Assembly (NCBI RefSeq): GCF_002099425.1
Contig: NW_018343955.1
Span: forward strand, 12,758,001-12,822,000
Length of the DNA: 64,000 nucleotides
Direction: 5' to 3'
DNA from: Phascolarctos cinereus
Lineage: Eukaryota; Chordata; Mammalia; Diprotodontia; Phascolarctidae
Shown here: positions 55,611 through 64,000 of the stretch, one piece after another
How positions within the stretch are numbered: position 1 is the stretch's first letter
Layout of the letters: each line of letters begins with the position of its first letter
The notes under the pieces: model-generated
The model's database searches: none
Seen by the model: only the letters and a program-made list of their open reading frames with translations
Told to the model about the DNA's origin: nothing
Program-made: the position numbers and the translations under genes

Positions 55611-55791
55611 ATGACCAAAAGTAATGGAGAAGAGCCCCGGCTGGGGGGTAGAATGGAGCGGTTCCAGCAAGGAGTCCGAAAACGGACACTCTTGGCTAAG
55701 AAGAAAGTACAGAGCATCACAAAGGAGGATGTTAAAAGTTATCTATTTCGGAATGCCTTTGTTCTCCTCACTGTCACCGCTGTCATTGTGG
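55611..55791 (+). CDS. SLC1A3: SLC1A3 (EAAT1/GLAST) first coding exon, residues 1-60 plus one base
   Basis: Sodium-coupled glutamate/aspartate transporter of the astrocyte and radial-glia plasma membrane, which clears synaptic glutamate. The exon encodes [20 protein letters not shown] at residues 1-20, then a basic stretch ([14 protein letters not shown]), [16 protein letters not shown], and the start of the first membrane helix, [10 protein letters not shown]. From memory this differs from human EAAT1 at only about three positions (R10, L11, S35), which makes the identification very secure. The exon ends after the first base of the glycine codon (phase 1), followed by the consensus donor GTAAGT at 55792. 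The start context is weak (t at -3, a at +4), while Met15 sits in a strong context (a at -3, g at +4). Later exons, with the transport core, are outside the window. The frame is intact, with no sign of being a retrocopy, because true splice signals flank it. Confidence 0.97.
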
Positions 55792-56089
55792 GTAAGTCAT
55801 TGGATCCCAGAAGTGTATCTTGTTTCTCTAGGGCATCTGGCAGCCCAGGGAAGTTATCAGATGGGCTAACTGTGAGTGATTAGAAGGCTATCTCCAGTTT
55901 TCTTCTAGATTTGCAGCCATTTGTAACAGGACAGTTTGTTGGCCTGTTTGGGGTGATATATGTGCACATGTGGGAATCTGGTAGAAACATCATTAGATGT
56001 TTTACAAAGCCCTAGTTCATATAGAGAAAAGAAAATATTTCAGAGGCAAGTGAGTGAAATATGGAAAAGTGCTATATAAACAATAAAAA

Positions 56090-56420
56090 GCTATGCAAGT
56101 GTACAGAATTGTTATCATCATTATGACTATTCAAAATGAAACTATAACTATTAGACAGGAGCGACTTTTTAAAAAAGCAAACTGGATTCTGCCAAAATGC
56201 AATTACCTTAAGCTGTCACTTCCACTTAAAGAACATGTGCAATTAGCCTGTCAAAAAGGAGAGATACAGTTCTCTGATGTTAATTATAGGGTCATTCGTT
56301 GCTGAGCAAAAGCCAGATATCAAAGCGGAGCACCCAAAGGGCTGCAAAAGCTGAATGGAAAAAATGCTTTTATTTTGTTGAATGCTTTCCTTTGCACACA
56401 GAGCTCTTTCATTCTCATCT
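56090..56420. promoter_or_regulatory. Candidate conserved intronic element
   Basis: Repeat-free stretch in intron 2, 300-630 bases past exon 2. It has two CAATTA homeodomain-type sites (tgcaattacc and tgtgcaattagcc) about 40 bases apart and an Nkx-like cacttaa between them. No coding potential. Conservation cannot be judged here; the call rests on position and motif grouping only. Confidence 0.25.
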
Positions 56421-57029
56421 TTACAAAACTTGCTAGAACCCTTTCTATATTTCTAAACTTATGGAAACTTTTTTTAGGTATTATCAATTCTGCATTGTTG
56501 GAAGCATGTGGATACTAATTTGTATTAATGAAATGTTATCATTTTGCTTGACTGAAGTTCTACAAAGTTTTCTTTTGTAACTTCTAAGAGGCGTTAAGAT
56601 CCTACTCAAAAAGGCACTATCATATTTTCGTATTTAGCATTTTTACTAGACCAAAATATAACCTTTAAATTAGCTGCTGTTTAAAAAAGAAATGTCCCAA
56701 TTTTCAATAACTTCCCACCAAATAACAATAAATGAAATTTTGCTAAAATATCTCTATGAAGAACTTCATCACAGTTATGAACACAGGTTTAGCATTTGCC
56801 ATGATTTTAGGCCTATAGATAATTAATAACTGGTCTTCTATAAATTGGTGAAATCCAACAGATCACAAACACAAATAAGAATACCTACCAAAAAACAATA
56901 CAAAACCAAGTTGCTCTGGTTATAAAATGAAATCTCATGAAAGTCATTAGGCATCACAAAAATTTGAGCAAATAGACTTTGACAGGACTGGCTGTGGTGA
57001 TAATTCCTAATTGTTGGATCGGTTGGTTG

Positions 57030-57215
57030 GTTGATCATAGGATTATAGATTTAGAGCCGGAAGGGTCCTTAGAAGGTATCAGGTCCAGCCCTTTCATTTT
57101 ACAGATGAGGAAACTGCAGTCTAGAGTTGTTAAGTGACAACTAAATTAATGTCTAAAGTGCTATTCAGACTCAGGTCTTGAAGCCAGGTCCAAGTCCATG
57201 GTTCTATCAATTATG
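57030..57215 (-). mobile_element. MIR3-like CORE-SINE (antisense)
   Basis: Shows 'attatagatttagagccgg', then 'ttacagatgaggaaactgca' and the 'caggtcttgaagccaggtcc' end, the usual antisense MIR3 order, moderately diverged. Confidence 0.75.
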
Positions 57216-57456
57216 GCATACATTCATGAGTTGGGAGCTAGTCAAAGAAGAGATATACATATTGGACCAGGGAATTGATAATGGGATCATAAAACTTTCC
57301 TTGGTAGCTTACTACATTAAAAGGAAGAAGAATCTGAAGATATCTATTTCATAGATATCTAATGGATTATTTGAAATGTGATATTACTCTTTGTTACAAA
57401 TTCCAATTTTAAATAGTTTAAACAATGCTTGAGATCTTCTGAGAAATGTTAGTGAG

Positions 57457-57595
57457 AAGAAAAGAGAAGGGAAGAGAATAGAAGAGGAGAAGAGAGGAGA
57501 GGAGAGGAGAGGAGAGGAGAGGAGAGGAGAGGAGAGGAGAGAGAGGAGAGGAGAGGAGAGGAGAGGAGAGGAGAGGAGAGGAGGGAAGGAAGAGA
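57457..57595. repeat. (GGAGA)n polypurine pentanucleotide repeat
   Basis: Roughly 19 GGAGA units (57491-57583) with one register slip near 57540, inside a 139-base all-purine tract in the sense strand of intron 2. Confidence 0.95.
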
Positions 57596-57599
57596 AGAC

Positions 57600-58639
57600 T
57601 TTTCTAGGCTTCTTAATACAGTCCCATTGCCAATGCTGGATTTATATAGTACCACCCCCACCCCACCCCCCAGCTAAAACTTGTACAGTGGATCAGTCAA
57701 TAACTATTATTTTTCTAAGTAGAGACTCTGCCACCTCTCTAGTAGTAAAGTCACTAAAGTCCTTTGTGTATATTGTATAATAATTCAAGACCACTAGTTT
57801 TTCTTGTTGGCCATTTTCTCTTAGGAAAGAAGTGGAGAAACCCATTAAAAATGGAGTCATCAGAGGGGTATTGTTTGTAGAATAGACTTGTTTGTGGGAA
57901 AGCCTGAATGAAGAGAAGTGATGAGAAGTCCAAAGAGAGGCAGAATACTGTAGAAGACTCCCAAGAAGTCAGTGAAAAGAACTAAGATCACTAACGAAAG
58001 GAAGAGGATGCCAGTATTTAAAGGCCCAGTTACCATATTGGCGTTCTGATTCTCTCATAGTGCAACTGAAGTTGCCAGGGGTGCCTTTCCTAAGAGCTGT
58101 GGGAACTAAGTTGAGAAAGATAACTTGGCTTAAAGCCTGTTTCGTTGCCTTTGCTGACAGACATCCAATGGTAGGGGTAACAACAAGACATTGACAAAGA
58201 GGAAAAATAAAAGACCTTACTGACAGTTAGGGAAACCATTTGGATTCTGCATCAACAATGTGTATAGTCAAATGGATGATTCAATAAGTCACCAAAGGAA
58301 AAGGAAGAGCCTTCTCATTAGGTGTGCTTTCCACCAAGGCACTTGTGTGAACAAAACCTACATATATCTGCATATGGTCATTTACCAACACCCCTGCCAC
58401 TCCAAGAAAGGGGGAAAGAACAAGGCAGGATATTGTGTTTGTTTGTTTTTTTTAATTTGATTTCTATAACACAGGAAGACATAAAGACAATGGGACAGGT
58501 GCTAGAAAAGAATGAAGCCAAAGAAAAGTTATTTTCCCCAACTGAGGAGGCAAGCTTCGATTAGTATTTGTCATTTTTAAACATTCAGGGTATTTTTGGT
58601 AAAAATTACTGAGGACGAAATGTCTTCTTGTGGGTTTTT
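57600..58639. other. Intron 2 stretch without assigned feature
   Basis: No recognised repeat or exon. Short open frames at 58260-58564 have no family features and overlap in two frames. Confidence 0.5.
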
Positions 58640-58820
58640 TGATAGAAGGATTATGGAATTTAAAGTAGAGAAGTACCTTAGAAATCATTACCTAATTCTC
58701 TCATTTTGCAGATGAGACCAAGGCCCATACAAGTGAAGTGATTATGCCATGATTACACACATACTTAGTGAAAGGGCTGGGATCTGAACCTAGGTGCTTA
58801 GACTCCAAATCCCATACCAT
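58640..58820 (-). mobile_element. MIR3-like CORE-SINE (antisense)
   Basis: 'attttgcagatgagaccaag' followed by 'gtgaagtgattatgccatga' and 'gggatctgaacctaggtgct' is a decayed antisense MIR3. Confidence 0.65.
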
Positions 58821-59049
58821 AGATACACACTCAAAACGTACATTCCATCCATGAAGCTGGGGGTGGTGGTGGTGGTATATAGCTTCACCTTGTACAATGA
58901 GGATCACAGTTGCTGAAAAAGCACAAAACTATGACTGTTTCAGTGCCATTTCCTCCATGAGCCCAAGCCAAATTTTGGCTTACCAATTTGACAAAATAGT
59001 TTATGATAGGAAAGTCATCTACATTATCTCCTAAATCTTCCATACACTA

Positions 59050-59200
59050 GGAGAGGAAGCAAGTTATAATGGATAGTGGACTGACCTTGGAGGCAGAAAG
59101 ACCTGGGTTCAAATCCTGCTTCAGGAATGAGCTTTGTGTGTGACTATCAGCAAGTCATGTAATCTCTTTCTGCCTCAGGCAATATTCTAAGACCTTATGG
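59050..59200 (+). mobile_element. CORE-SINE (sense)
   Basis: 'aatggatagtggactgacct', 'agacctgggttcaaatcctg' (box B-like) and 'gtgactatcagcaagtcatg' (core) in order. Confidence 0.75.
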
Positions 59201-59629
59201 ACCAATTACCATAGGAATTTCTGGACTAGGGTCTACAAAGTACCACCTACACCATGGATGAAAACAGGTCCAGACCAAAAAACAAAAGAAACTTATTCTA
59301 GACATTATGAAATATGGAAGCAGTAGATAAAGAAACTAAGGGCCAGGCTAAGCACTAAACAGCTTTGGTGGGATCTGTTGTCAGTGGGGTTGCAGGAGTT
59401 ATTAAGTCATCTGGGTGCCCCAAACCATCAATGCAAGGACATTATTGCCCTCCATTCCTCCAGGAAGACTTTCCTTATTTCAGAGGGATTTGAGTTTTGT
59501 AGAGATGGTCCTGGGAAACAGGCAACTTAACTTGAGGAGAAGATAAATCCTTTGTCTCATTAAAGTTCATGTCTTTTGGGAATATAGGGAATTCTTAGAC
59601 TCTAGGTAAATATTTCGCAGGATTGGCTG

Positions 59630-59830
59630 GAGTGATGGAGTGCATTGTTGTCTGTCCTTTGTTCTTGAAGAGGACCATGACATCAGGAAGGTGATAGAAT
59701 GTCTTGCAAGTGAGCTGGATTTAAGTGAAGGAGGGCTGTGCAAAGTCACCAGCCTCACTTTCTCCTCCAGAGCCATATGGGTCCAGTGGCAAGATATAGA
59801 TCAGGATGACTGGAGATGGCCCCCAGCATA
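59630..59830 (-). mobile_element. 3' tail of the zinc-finger-tailed LINE family (antisense)
   Basis: 'gtctgtcctttgttcttgaa gaggaccatgac' is the reverse complement of the tail at 28430-28475, and the downstream part matches 51395-51560 ('ctggatttaagtgaagg', 'ctttctcctccagagccat'). It is probably a LINE-derived or tail-sharing SINE copy. Confidence 0.6.
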
Positions 59831-60280
59831 GGGTAACCTTGGCTCAAGCACTGCTTGAATTATCAGCCCTTCTCAGGTACTTCACCAATGTAGAGCAAGT
59901 TCTAAGACCATCAGCAAGTTTCCACAGGGACTCTTTAAGAGAAGAGATGATAAAAAATGCTTTAAAGAAGAATTGATGGGTTCTTGGGAAGAATAAGTGT
60001 CTTGACAAAATTTTTGGATCATAGATCTGGAGTCTAGAAGGGGGCTTAAAAGCCATCCCATCACAGATGATTTTATTAAGAGCTTATTGTGTGTACTGCT
60101 CAAGGCACTATGAATACAAAGAAAACAATGAAATAGTTCCTACCACCCAGAAGCTGCAATTCTGTTAAAGTAGACATACATATCTAAAAGTATATGCCCA
60201 ATGAATATAAAGTCAAGGGAGAGGACACACCCGGGGGGTGTGGGGGTCAAGAAAGCTTTATGTAGGAAATAGAACTTGAA

Positions 60281-60663
60281 GTCAGGTGTGGTGACTCATA
60301 CTTGTAATCTTTGTTGACAGGAGGCTGAAACTGGCGGATTGCTTGAGTTTGGGCATTCTGAGCTAGGGGAAAGGAAATGCATTTATATAGTATCTATTAT
60401 ATGACAGACACTGTGCTAAACACTTCTTACAAATAATATCTACAATACTAAACACTTTTTACAACTATTATCTAAGCTGATTGGGTGTCTGCACTGTGTC
60501 TGGAGCAAATATGACAAACTCCTAGGACCAGAAGGCCACCAGGCTGCCCATAGAAGAGTAAATCAGTCCAGGTAGAATGGAGTAGATCAAAGTTACCCTG
60601 CCAATCAGCAATAGGATCAGGCCTGTAAGTGGCCTCTGCAGCCTCCCTCTGCAGTCTTTTTTT
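60281..60663 (+). pseudogene. 7SL (SRP) RNA retropseudogene, full length but split by a MIR fragment
   Basis: 60281-60368 aligns almost base for base with the 7SL 5' Alu domain from its first nucleotide (gtcaggtgtggtgactcata, ggaggctgaaactggcggat, tgcttgag). 60475-60663 aligns with the rest: ctgattgggtgtctgcact, gatcaaagttaccctgcca, the 3' gcagcctccctctgcagtc and a T-run. Between them lies a MIR-like insert (60369-60474). Flanks share acttgaa (60274-60280 and 60669-60675), compatible with a decayed target-site duplication in L2. Heavily substituted, hence an old, non-functional copy. Confidence 0.85.
60369..60474 (-). mobile_element. MIR-like fragment inside the 7SL pseudogene
   Basis: 'aatgcatttatatagtatct' and 'cactgtgctaaacacttct' are the non-core end of an antisense MIR; a short partial repeat of this end follows at 60441-60474. 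Confidence 0.6.
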
Positions 60664-60784
60664 GTGATACTTGAACCGAGTTTTGAAGGAAAAAAGACAT
60701 TCTTAGAGGCAGAGGTGAAGAGGAAATGAATTCCAGGCATGATAGACAACCAGTGAAAAGGCACTTCCCATTAAGATCACCTTC

Positions 60785-60960
60785 CATTTGCACTGTATAT
60801 ATCTTGAATGAACATTGTTGTTTGCATGTTATTTGCCCCATTTGAATGTGAGCTCCTTGAGAGCAGGGACCATGTTTTTGCCTTTCTTTGTATCTTCAGT
60901 ACGTATCATAGTTCTAGAACACAGTAAGCATTTAACAATTGTTTACTAACTGACAGAGGC
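60785..60960 (+). mobile_element. L2 LINE 3' end (sense)
   Basis: 'gaatgtgagctccttgagag', 'cctttctttgtatcttcagt' and 'acagtaagcatttaacaatt' are the L2 3' terminal sequence. Confidence 0.85.
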
Positions 60961-61489
60961 AGGCTCTAGAGGAAAAAGCAAAAAGGCCAAATTGTCTGGG
61001 TTACAGAGTGTAGGAAAGGAAGTAATCTATAAAAAGTTGGAAAAGTAGGTTAAAGCCAGTTGGGAAATCAACAAGTCAAGTCAAGAAACACTAAAATATT
61101 GTGAAGAAAGAGTTTAAGGGATTATCTTCCTGGTTCTAAAATCATCCATCACTCATTGGTAGCAAATTGGATTCTTAAGTTATTTCTATAAACAGTGAAC
61201 CTGGTGATCCCAGTGTATAAGGTACTCCATGATTATAAGTTGGGTTCCTGAGGGAACTGCATTGACCCTGGCTAACTCTTACATATTTCAGAACCTGAAA
61301 TTTCATTAATGTAGGTATTCCCTCCATTGTCACAGCTCATAACCCTTTTATAAATTAACAGATGGTTTTCTACTGTTGTTTCAGCTGAAAAAAATTATCA
61401 CCCTGCAACTAATCTGGTGATAAGCCTCCCCAGACTTAGCTAGGAAGGTTCTTGAACAACAAACATAATGGTGCACAATCAGTCAGTCA

Positions 61490-61700
61490 ACAATCATTTA
61501 GTAAGCACTTATTCTCTGCCAGACACTGCTAAATGTTAGGTATACAAAGAAAAGCAAAAGACAAAGTGCATACAGTTTAGTGAGCAATACCATCTTATCA
61601 TATAAAAAATATAATATAGAGACCTGGAAGACTTAGCATGGTGTCTAGCATGTAGTAGGTAATTATTAAGCATTTGTTCGTTGACGGATTTATTGAGAGA
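61490..61700. mobile_element. Two L2 3' termini, antisense (61490-61600) then sense (61610-61700)
   Basis: 'gtaagcacttattctctgcc' is antisense L2; 'ttagcatggtgtctagcatg' with 'tattaagcatttgttcgttg' is sense L2. They face each other. Confidence 0.65.
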
Positions 61701-61857
61701 GCCACAGTAGTATGGGGTAAACTTGGCTCACCACAGCATTAGATGTCCAGGCTAAATATTAAGGAAAAAAATAGTTGGTGTTTGTTTTCAAAGCTATCAA
61801 TTTGGGGATAATGCCTAGACATACTAAAACTGGAGATGGAGGGCATGAGAGTGTGGT

Positions 61858-62045
61858 AAGACAAGGGGGTACATTCTAGGTCTTGGAGTCAAGTGAGCTG
61901 GGTTCTAGTTATGTATTTACCATTTAGCAGCTTCATGAGCTTGGGCAGGTCATTTTATCTCTTTATGCCTCTGTTTTCTCAGCTGCCAAATGAAAGAGTT
62001 AATTTAAATGATTTCTAAATTTCCTTTTAATATCTGATATTCTGT
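61858..62045 (+). mobile_element. MIR (sense)
   Basis: 'tcttggagtcaagtgagctg', 'gagcttgggcaggtcatttt' core and 'tgcctctgttttctcag' in order. Confidence 0.75.
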
Positions 62046-62289
62046 GTGTGAGAATCCCTGGTGCTTTCCAGCACAACAATCTGGGCTTACTGCTTTGGAG
62101 CTCTCCATGGTGTAAGTGTACATTCAACATAATGCCTACCTTTTCTATGGAGGGCCACTATCAGGAGTATAAATAAGCCTACTAGTAGAAAAGCAGTGAG
62201 ATTTCAGCACCACTATTCCATGAAAGTGAGGCAGGGCTAAAGGAGGTCAGAGATGTAGCCTAATTTCTCCCAGTCTTATCTTACCTTAG

Positions 62290-62590
62290 AAGCCCCATAG
62301 TGTAGTGAGTGGAAAGAGCAGTAGGCAAAAAATCAAAGGTTCCAGGTCTGGCCCCAACTTTGCCACCAATACCTGTGTGACCCTGGGTATATCACTTAAC
62401 CTCTCTGAACTTCAGTATCCTCTCCTATAAAGCAATGGGGTTGGACTTAGATGACCTCTAAGGAAGGTCTCTTTCAACTCAAACAGGCTGTGATTTTGTA
62501 ATCTCTAGATTTCCCTGTTTTTTAATCTATTAAATGAGGAGATTGGAATGAACAATCTTTAAGGTCTCTTCCAGCTCTAACATTCTAACA
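62290..62590 (+). mobile_element. MIR / MIR3 (sense)
   Basis: 'tgtgtgaccctgggtatatc' core, 'ggttggacttagatgacctc' and two copies of the 'aaggtctcttccagctctaa' type end (near 62466 and 62560), suggesting two overlapping copies. Confidence 0.75.
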
Positions 62591-62734
62591 GCCTAAGTAA
62601 AGTTTGTCCCCTAGTAGTGTGTCTGCAGGTCATTAGGGTATATGACTGTTAGCTGACATTTGCAGTTCATAGGACACCTGTGAACTTGCCAAGACCAGCT
62701 TGCCAGCCATTTATCTACCCCTGGCTCCCCAACT

Positions 62735-62738
<4 letters not shown>

Positions 62739-62785
<47 letters not shown>
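62739..62785. repeat. (CA)n microsatellite
   Basis: About 23 uninterrupted CA units. Confidence 0.97.
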
Positions 62786-62786
<1 letters not shown>

Positions 62787-62949
62787 ATCATTCATCCTCC
62801 ATTCTCTCCCCACCATGGTTTTCACCACCTCCATCCTCCAGAGCAAAATGAATAGAGGGAAATGAAAAGATGAAGGATGCTCAAAAATGCAAACACTCAA
62901 CGTAAGTATAAGCACCAAATAGGATCCTGTCTGGAAATAGGAAGGTAGA

Positions 62950-63150
62950 CAGTAACTGACTTCTATAGAACCTTCTAAGGTTTACCAAGTCCTTTTCCCC
63001 ACAACAATCTGGTAAGGTAGGCATTACAAGTATGAAACTCAGAAGGATGAAGTGATTTGCCCATTGTGATATAGTAATTGTCTAAAGAATTTTCAGCCAC
63101 TGCTGCTGGCCCCAGGTCTAGCATGCTTTACATTCTATCTCTACCTCACT
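62950..63150 (-). mobile_element. MIR (antisense)
   Basis: 'ttctaaggtttaccaagtcc', 'acaacaatctggtaaggtag' and 'gtgatttgcccattgtgata' follow the antisense MIR order. Confidence 0.7.
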
Positions 63151-63464
63151 ACTTCTCATAATGACCTCCTGAGGGTGGTTTTAATCCATTATTGTCTCTG
63201 TGGCAATAAAACATCACAACATATAAATGCACTTGTGGGGAAAATACCTAACTATACCATGACAAGCTGGTCATTTCTCCTCCTCCTGTCCTCTCTCTAC
63301 CCCCATCTTTCCCAACGACTTATGTCCCTCCCAAATCAGAGTCCAGTTTGCAGTTTACCATCTAAGCTGAGTCCCTTCCCTCTCTCACCTAAACCCTACA
63401 CCCTGTGTCAACTAGGTCCCTGCTGTTACTGAGTTATTTTATTCCTTTTTTGCTTTATTCATGA

Positions 63465-63685
63465 CTTGAGTAAGAAAGGCCTGGATTCAAATCCTGCCAT
63501 GGATGCTTACTAGCTTGTGATTTTGTACAAGTTACCTAGCCTCTCTGAGGCTCAGTTTCATCATGTGTAAAATGAAGATGATAATACCTGAGATGTCTAC
63601 TTAACAGGGTTGTTGGTGAAGGTGAAATGAGATAATGTTCATAAAATGCTTTGCAAACTTTAAAGTGCTCTAGGGACATCAGCTT
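63465..63685 (+). mobile_element. MIR, nearly full length (sense)
   Basis: 'ggcctggattcaaatcctgc', 'ctctgaggctcagtttcatc' and 'ataaaatgctttgcaaactt' in order. Confidence 0.8.
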
Positions 63686-63814
63686 TTATTCTTATTGCTA
63701 TTATTCAGGTCAATTCTGCCACTCTCTCTGAGAGCATGGATTCACATTCCTCCTTCTTTCTACCCCCACCTCCCCATAATTTCTGATCTTCAGGAATGAA
63801 GTTGGGATTGTTTC

Positions 63815-64000
63815 TGTTGTTGGTTGTTTTTCAGTCATGTCCACCTCTTCATGACCCTTTTTGGGGTTTTCTAGGCAAAGATACGGGAGTGGTTTGCCAT
63901 TTTCTTCTCCAGCTCATTTGACAGATGAGGAAAATGAGGCAAACAGGATTAAGTGACTTGCCCAGGGTCACACAGCTAGCAAATGATGTCAGATTTGAAC
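63815..64000 (-). mobile_element. Marsupial CORE-SINE (antisense), cut by the window end
   Basis: 'cagtcatgtccacctcttca', 'ttttggggttttctaggcaa', 'gggagtggtttgccatttt' and 'gacttgcccagggtcacaca' give the long SINE form in antisense. Confidence 0.9.

Larger units (their letters stand above)
60060..60780 (-). mobile_element. L2 LINE 3' region (antisense), interrupted
   Basis: Antisense L2 terminus at 60060-60150 (attaagagcttattgtgtg), then 'agaaagctttatgtaggaaa' up to 60280. L2 resumes at about 60670 with 'ttgaaccgagttttgaagg' and 'gaattccaggcatgatagac'. The gap is filled by the 7SL pseudogene. Confidence 0.65.
55792..64000 (+). other. SLC1A3: SLC1A3 intron 2 (5' part; continues beyond the window)
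   Basis: Starts with the consensus donor GTAAGT. No sequence resembling exon 3 (TILGFTLRPY in human) is present, so the intron exceeds 8.2 kb. The first 1.2 kb is repeat-poor; after 57030 it fills with MIR, L2, SINE and a 7SL pseudogene. Confidence 0.85.

Noticed and set aside
55792-55883. Read-through extension of the SLC1A3 exon 2 frame
   Set aside because: The frame continues 30 codons into intron 2 only because no stop happens to occur; the donor is consensus and the family continues with TILGF, which is absent here.
60281-60368. An Alu-like 7SL monomer SINE
   Set aside because: The remaining 7SL sequence resumes at 60475, so the copy is a split full-length pseudogene, not a shortened SINE.
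1-64000. CRISPR array, tRNA gene, operon or phage-type system
   Set aside because: No spaced direct repeats beyond microsatellites, and no intact tRNA cloverleaf outside decayed SINE heads; the window is vertebrate nuclear DNA.

Overview
The window looks like a marsupial (metatherian) nuclear genome. The evidence is the dense population of tRNA-derived CORE-SINEs, the marsupial-type L1 3' ends, abundant L2, fossil CR1/L3, low CpG and many dinucleotide microsatellites. I cannot name the species from sequence alone.

Only one host protein-coding gene is supported: the 5' end of SLC1A3 (EAAT1/GLAST, the glial glutamate transporter) on the + strand. A probable non-coding exon 1 ends at 53949 with a consensus donor. 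Exon 2 (about 55506-55791) carries the start codon at 55611 and the first 60 codons plus one base. Intron 2 then runs past the end of the window. The rest of the transporter lies outside.

Positions 1-52400 are intergenic and made mostly of layered retroelements. Highlights, left to right: a full-length 7SL RNA pseudogene fused to an L1 3' end (1056-2081); a minus-strand L1 that keeps ORF1 but whose ORF2 has collapsed to its two ends (9440-12970); a long, multiply invaded CR1/L3 LINE with recognisable esterase, endonuclease and RT segments (22390-26235); a non-autonomous Tc1/mariner-like element (28943-29542); a long L2 with endonuclease and RT remains (36290-38690); and several insertions whose target-site duplications can be read directly. 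A short interspersed repeat I cannot classify occurs three times.

Positions 52460-53950 are almost repeat-free and probably hold the SLC1A3 promoter. Intron 1 (53950-55505) is short. Intron 2 begins with about 1.2 kb of repeat-poor DNA and then returns to SINE/L2 sequence, including a second full-length 7SL pseudogene split by a MIR fragment (60281-60663).

The open frames in the rest of the window are explained by mobile elements, microsatellites or chance. I found no intact second gene, no intact tRNA or other functional RNA gene, no CRISPR array and no bacterial-type system. Family names, boundaries and ages come from reading the sequence against remembered consensus sequences; no database search was run.
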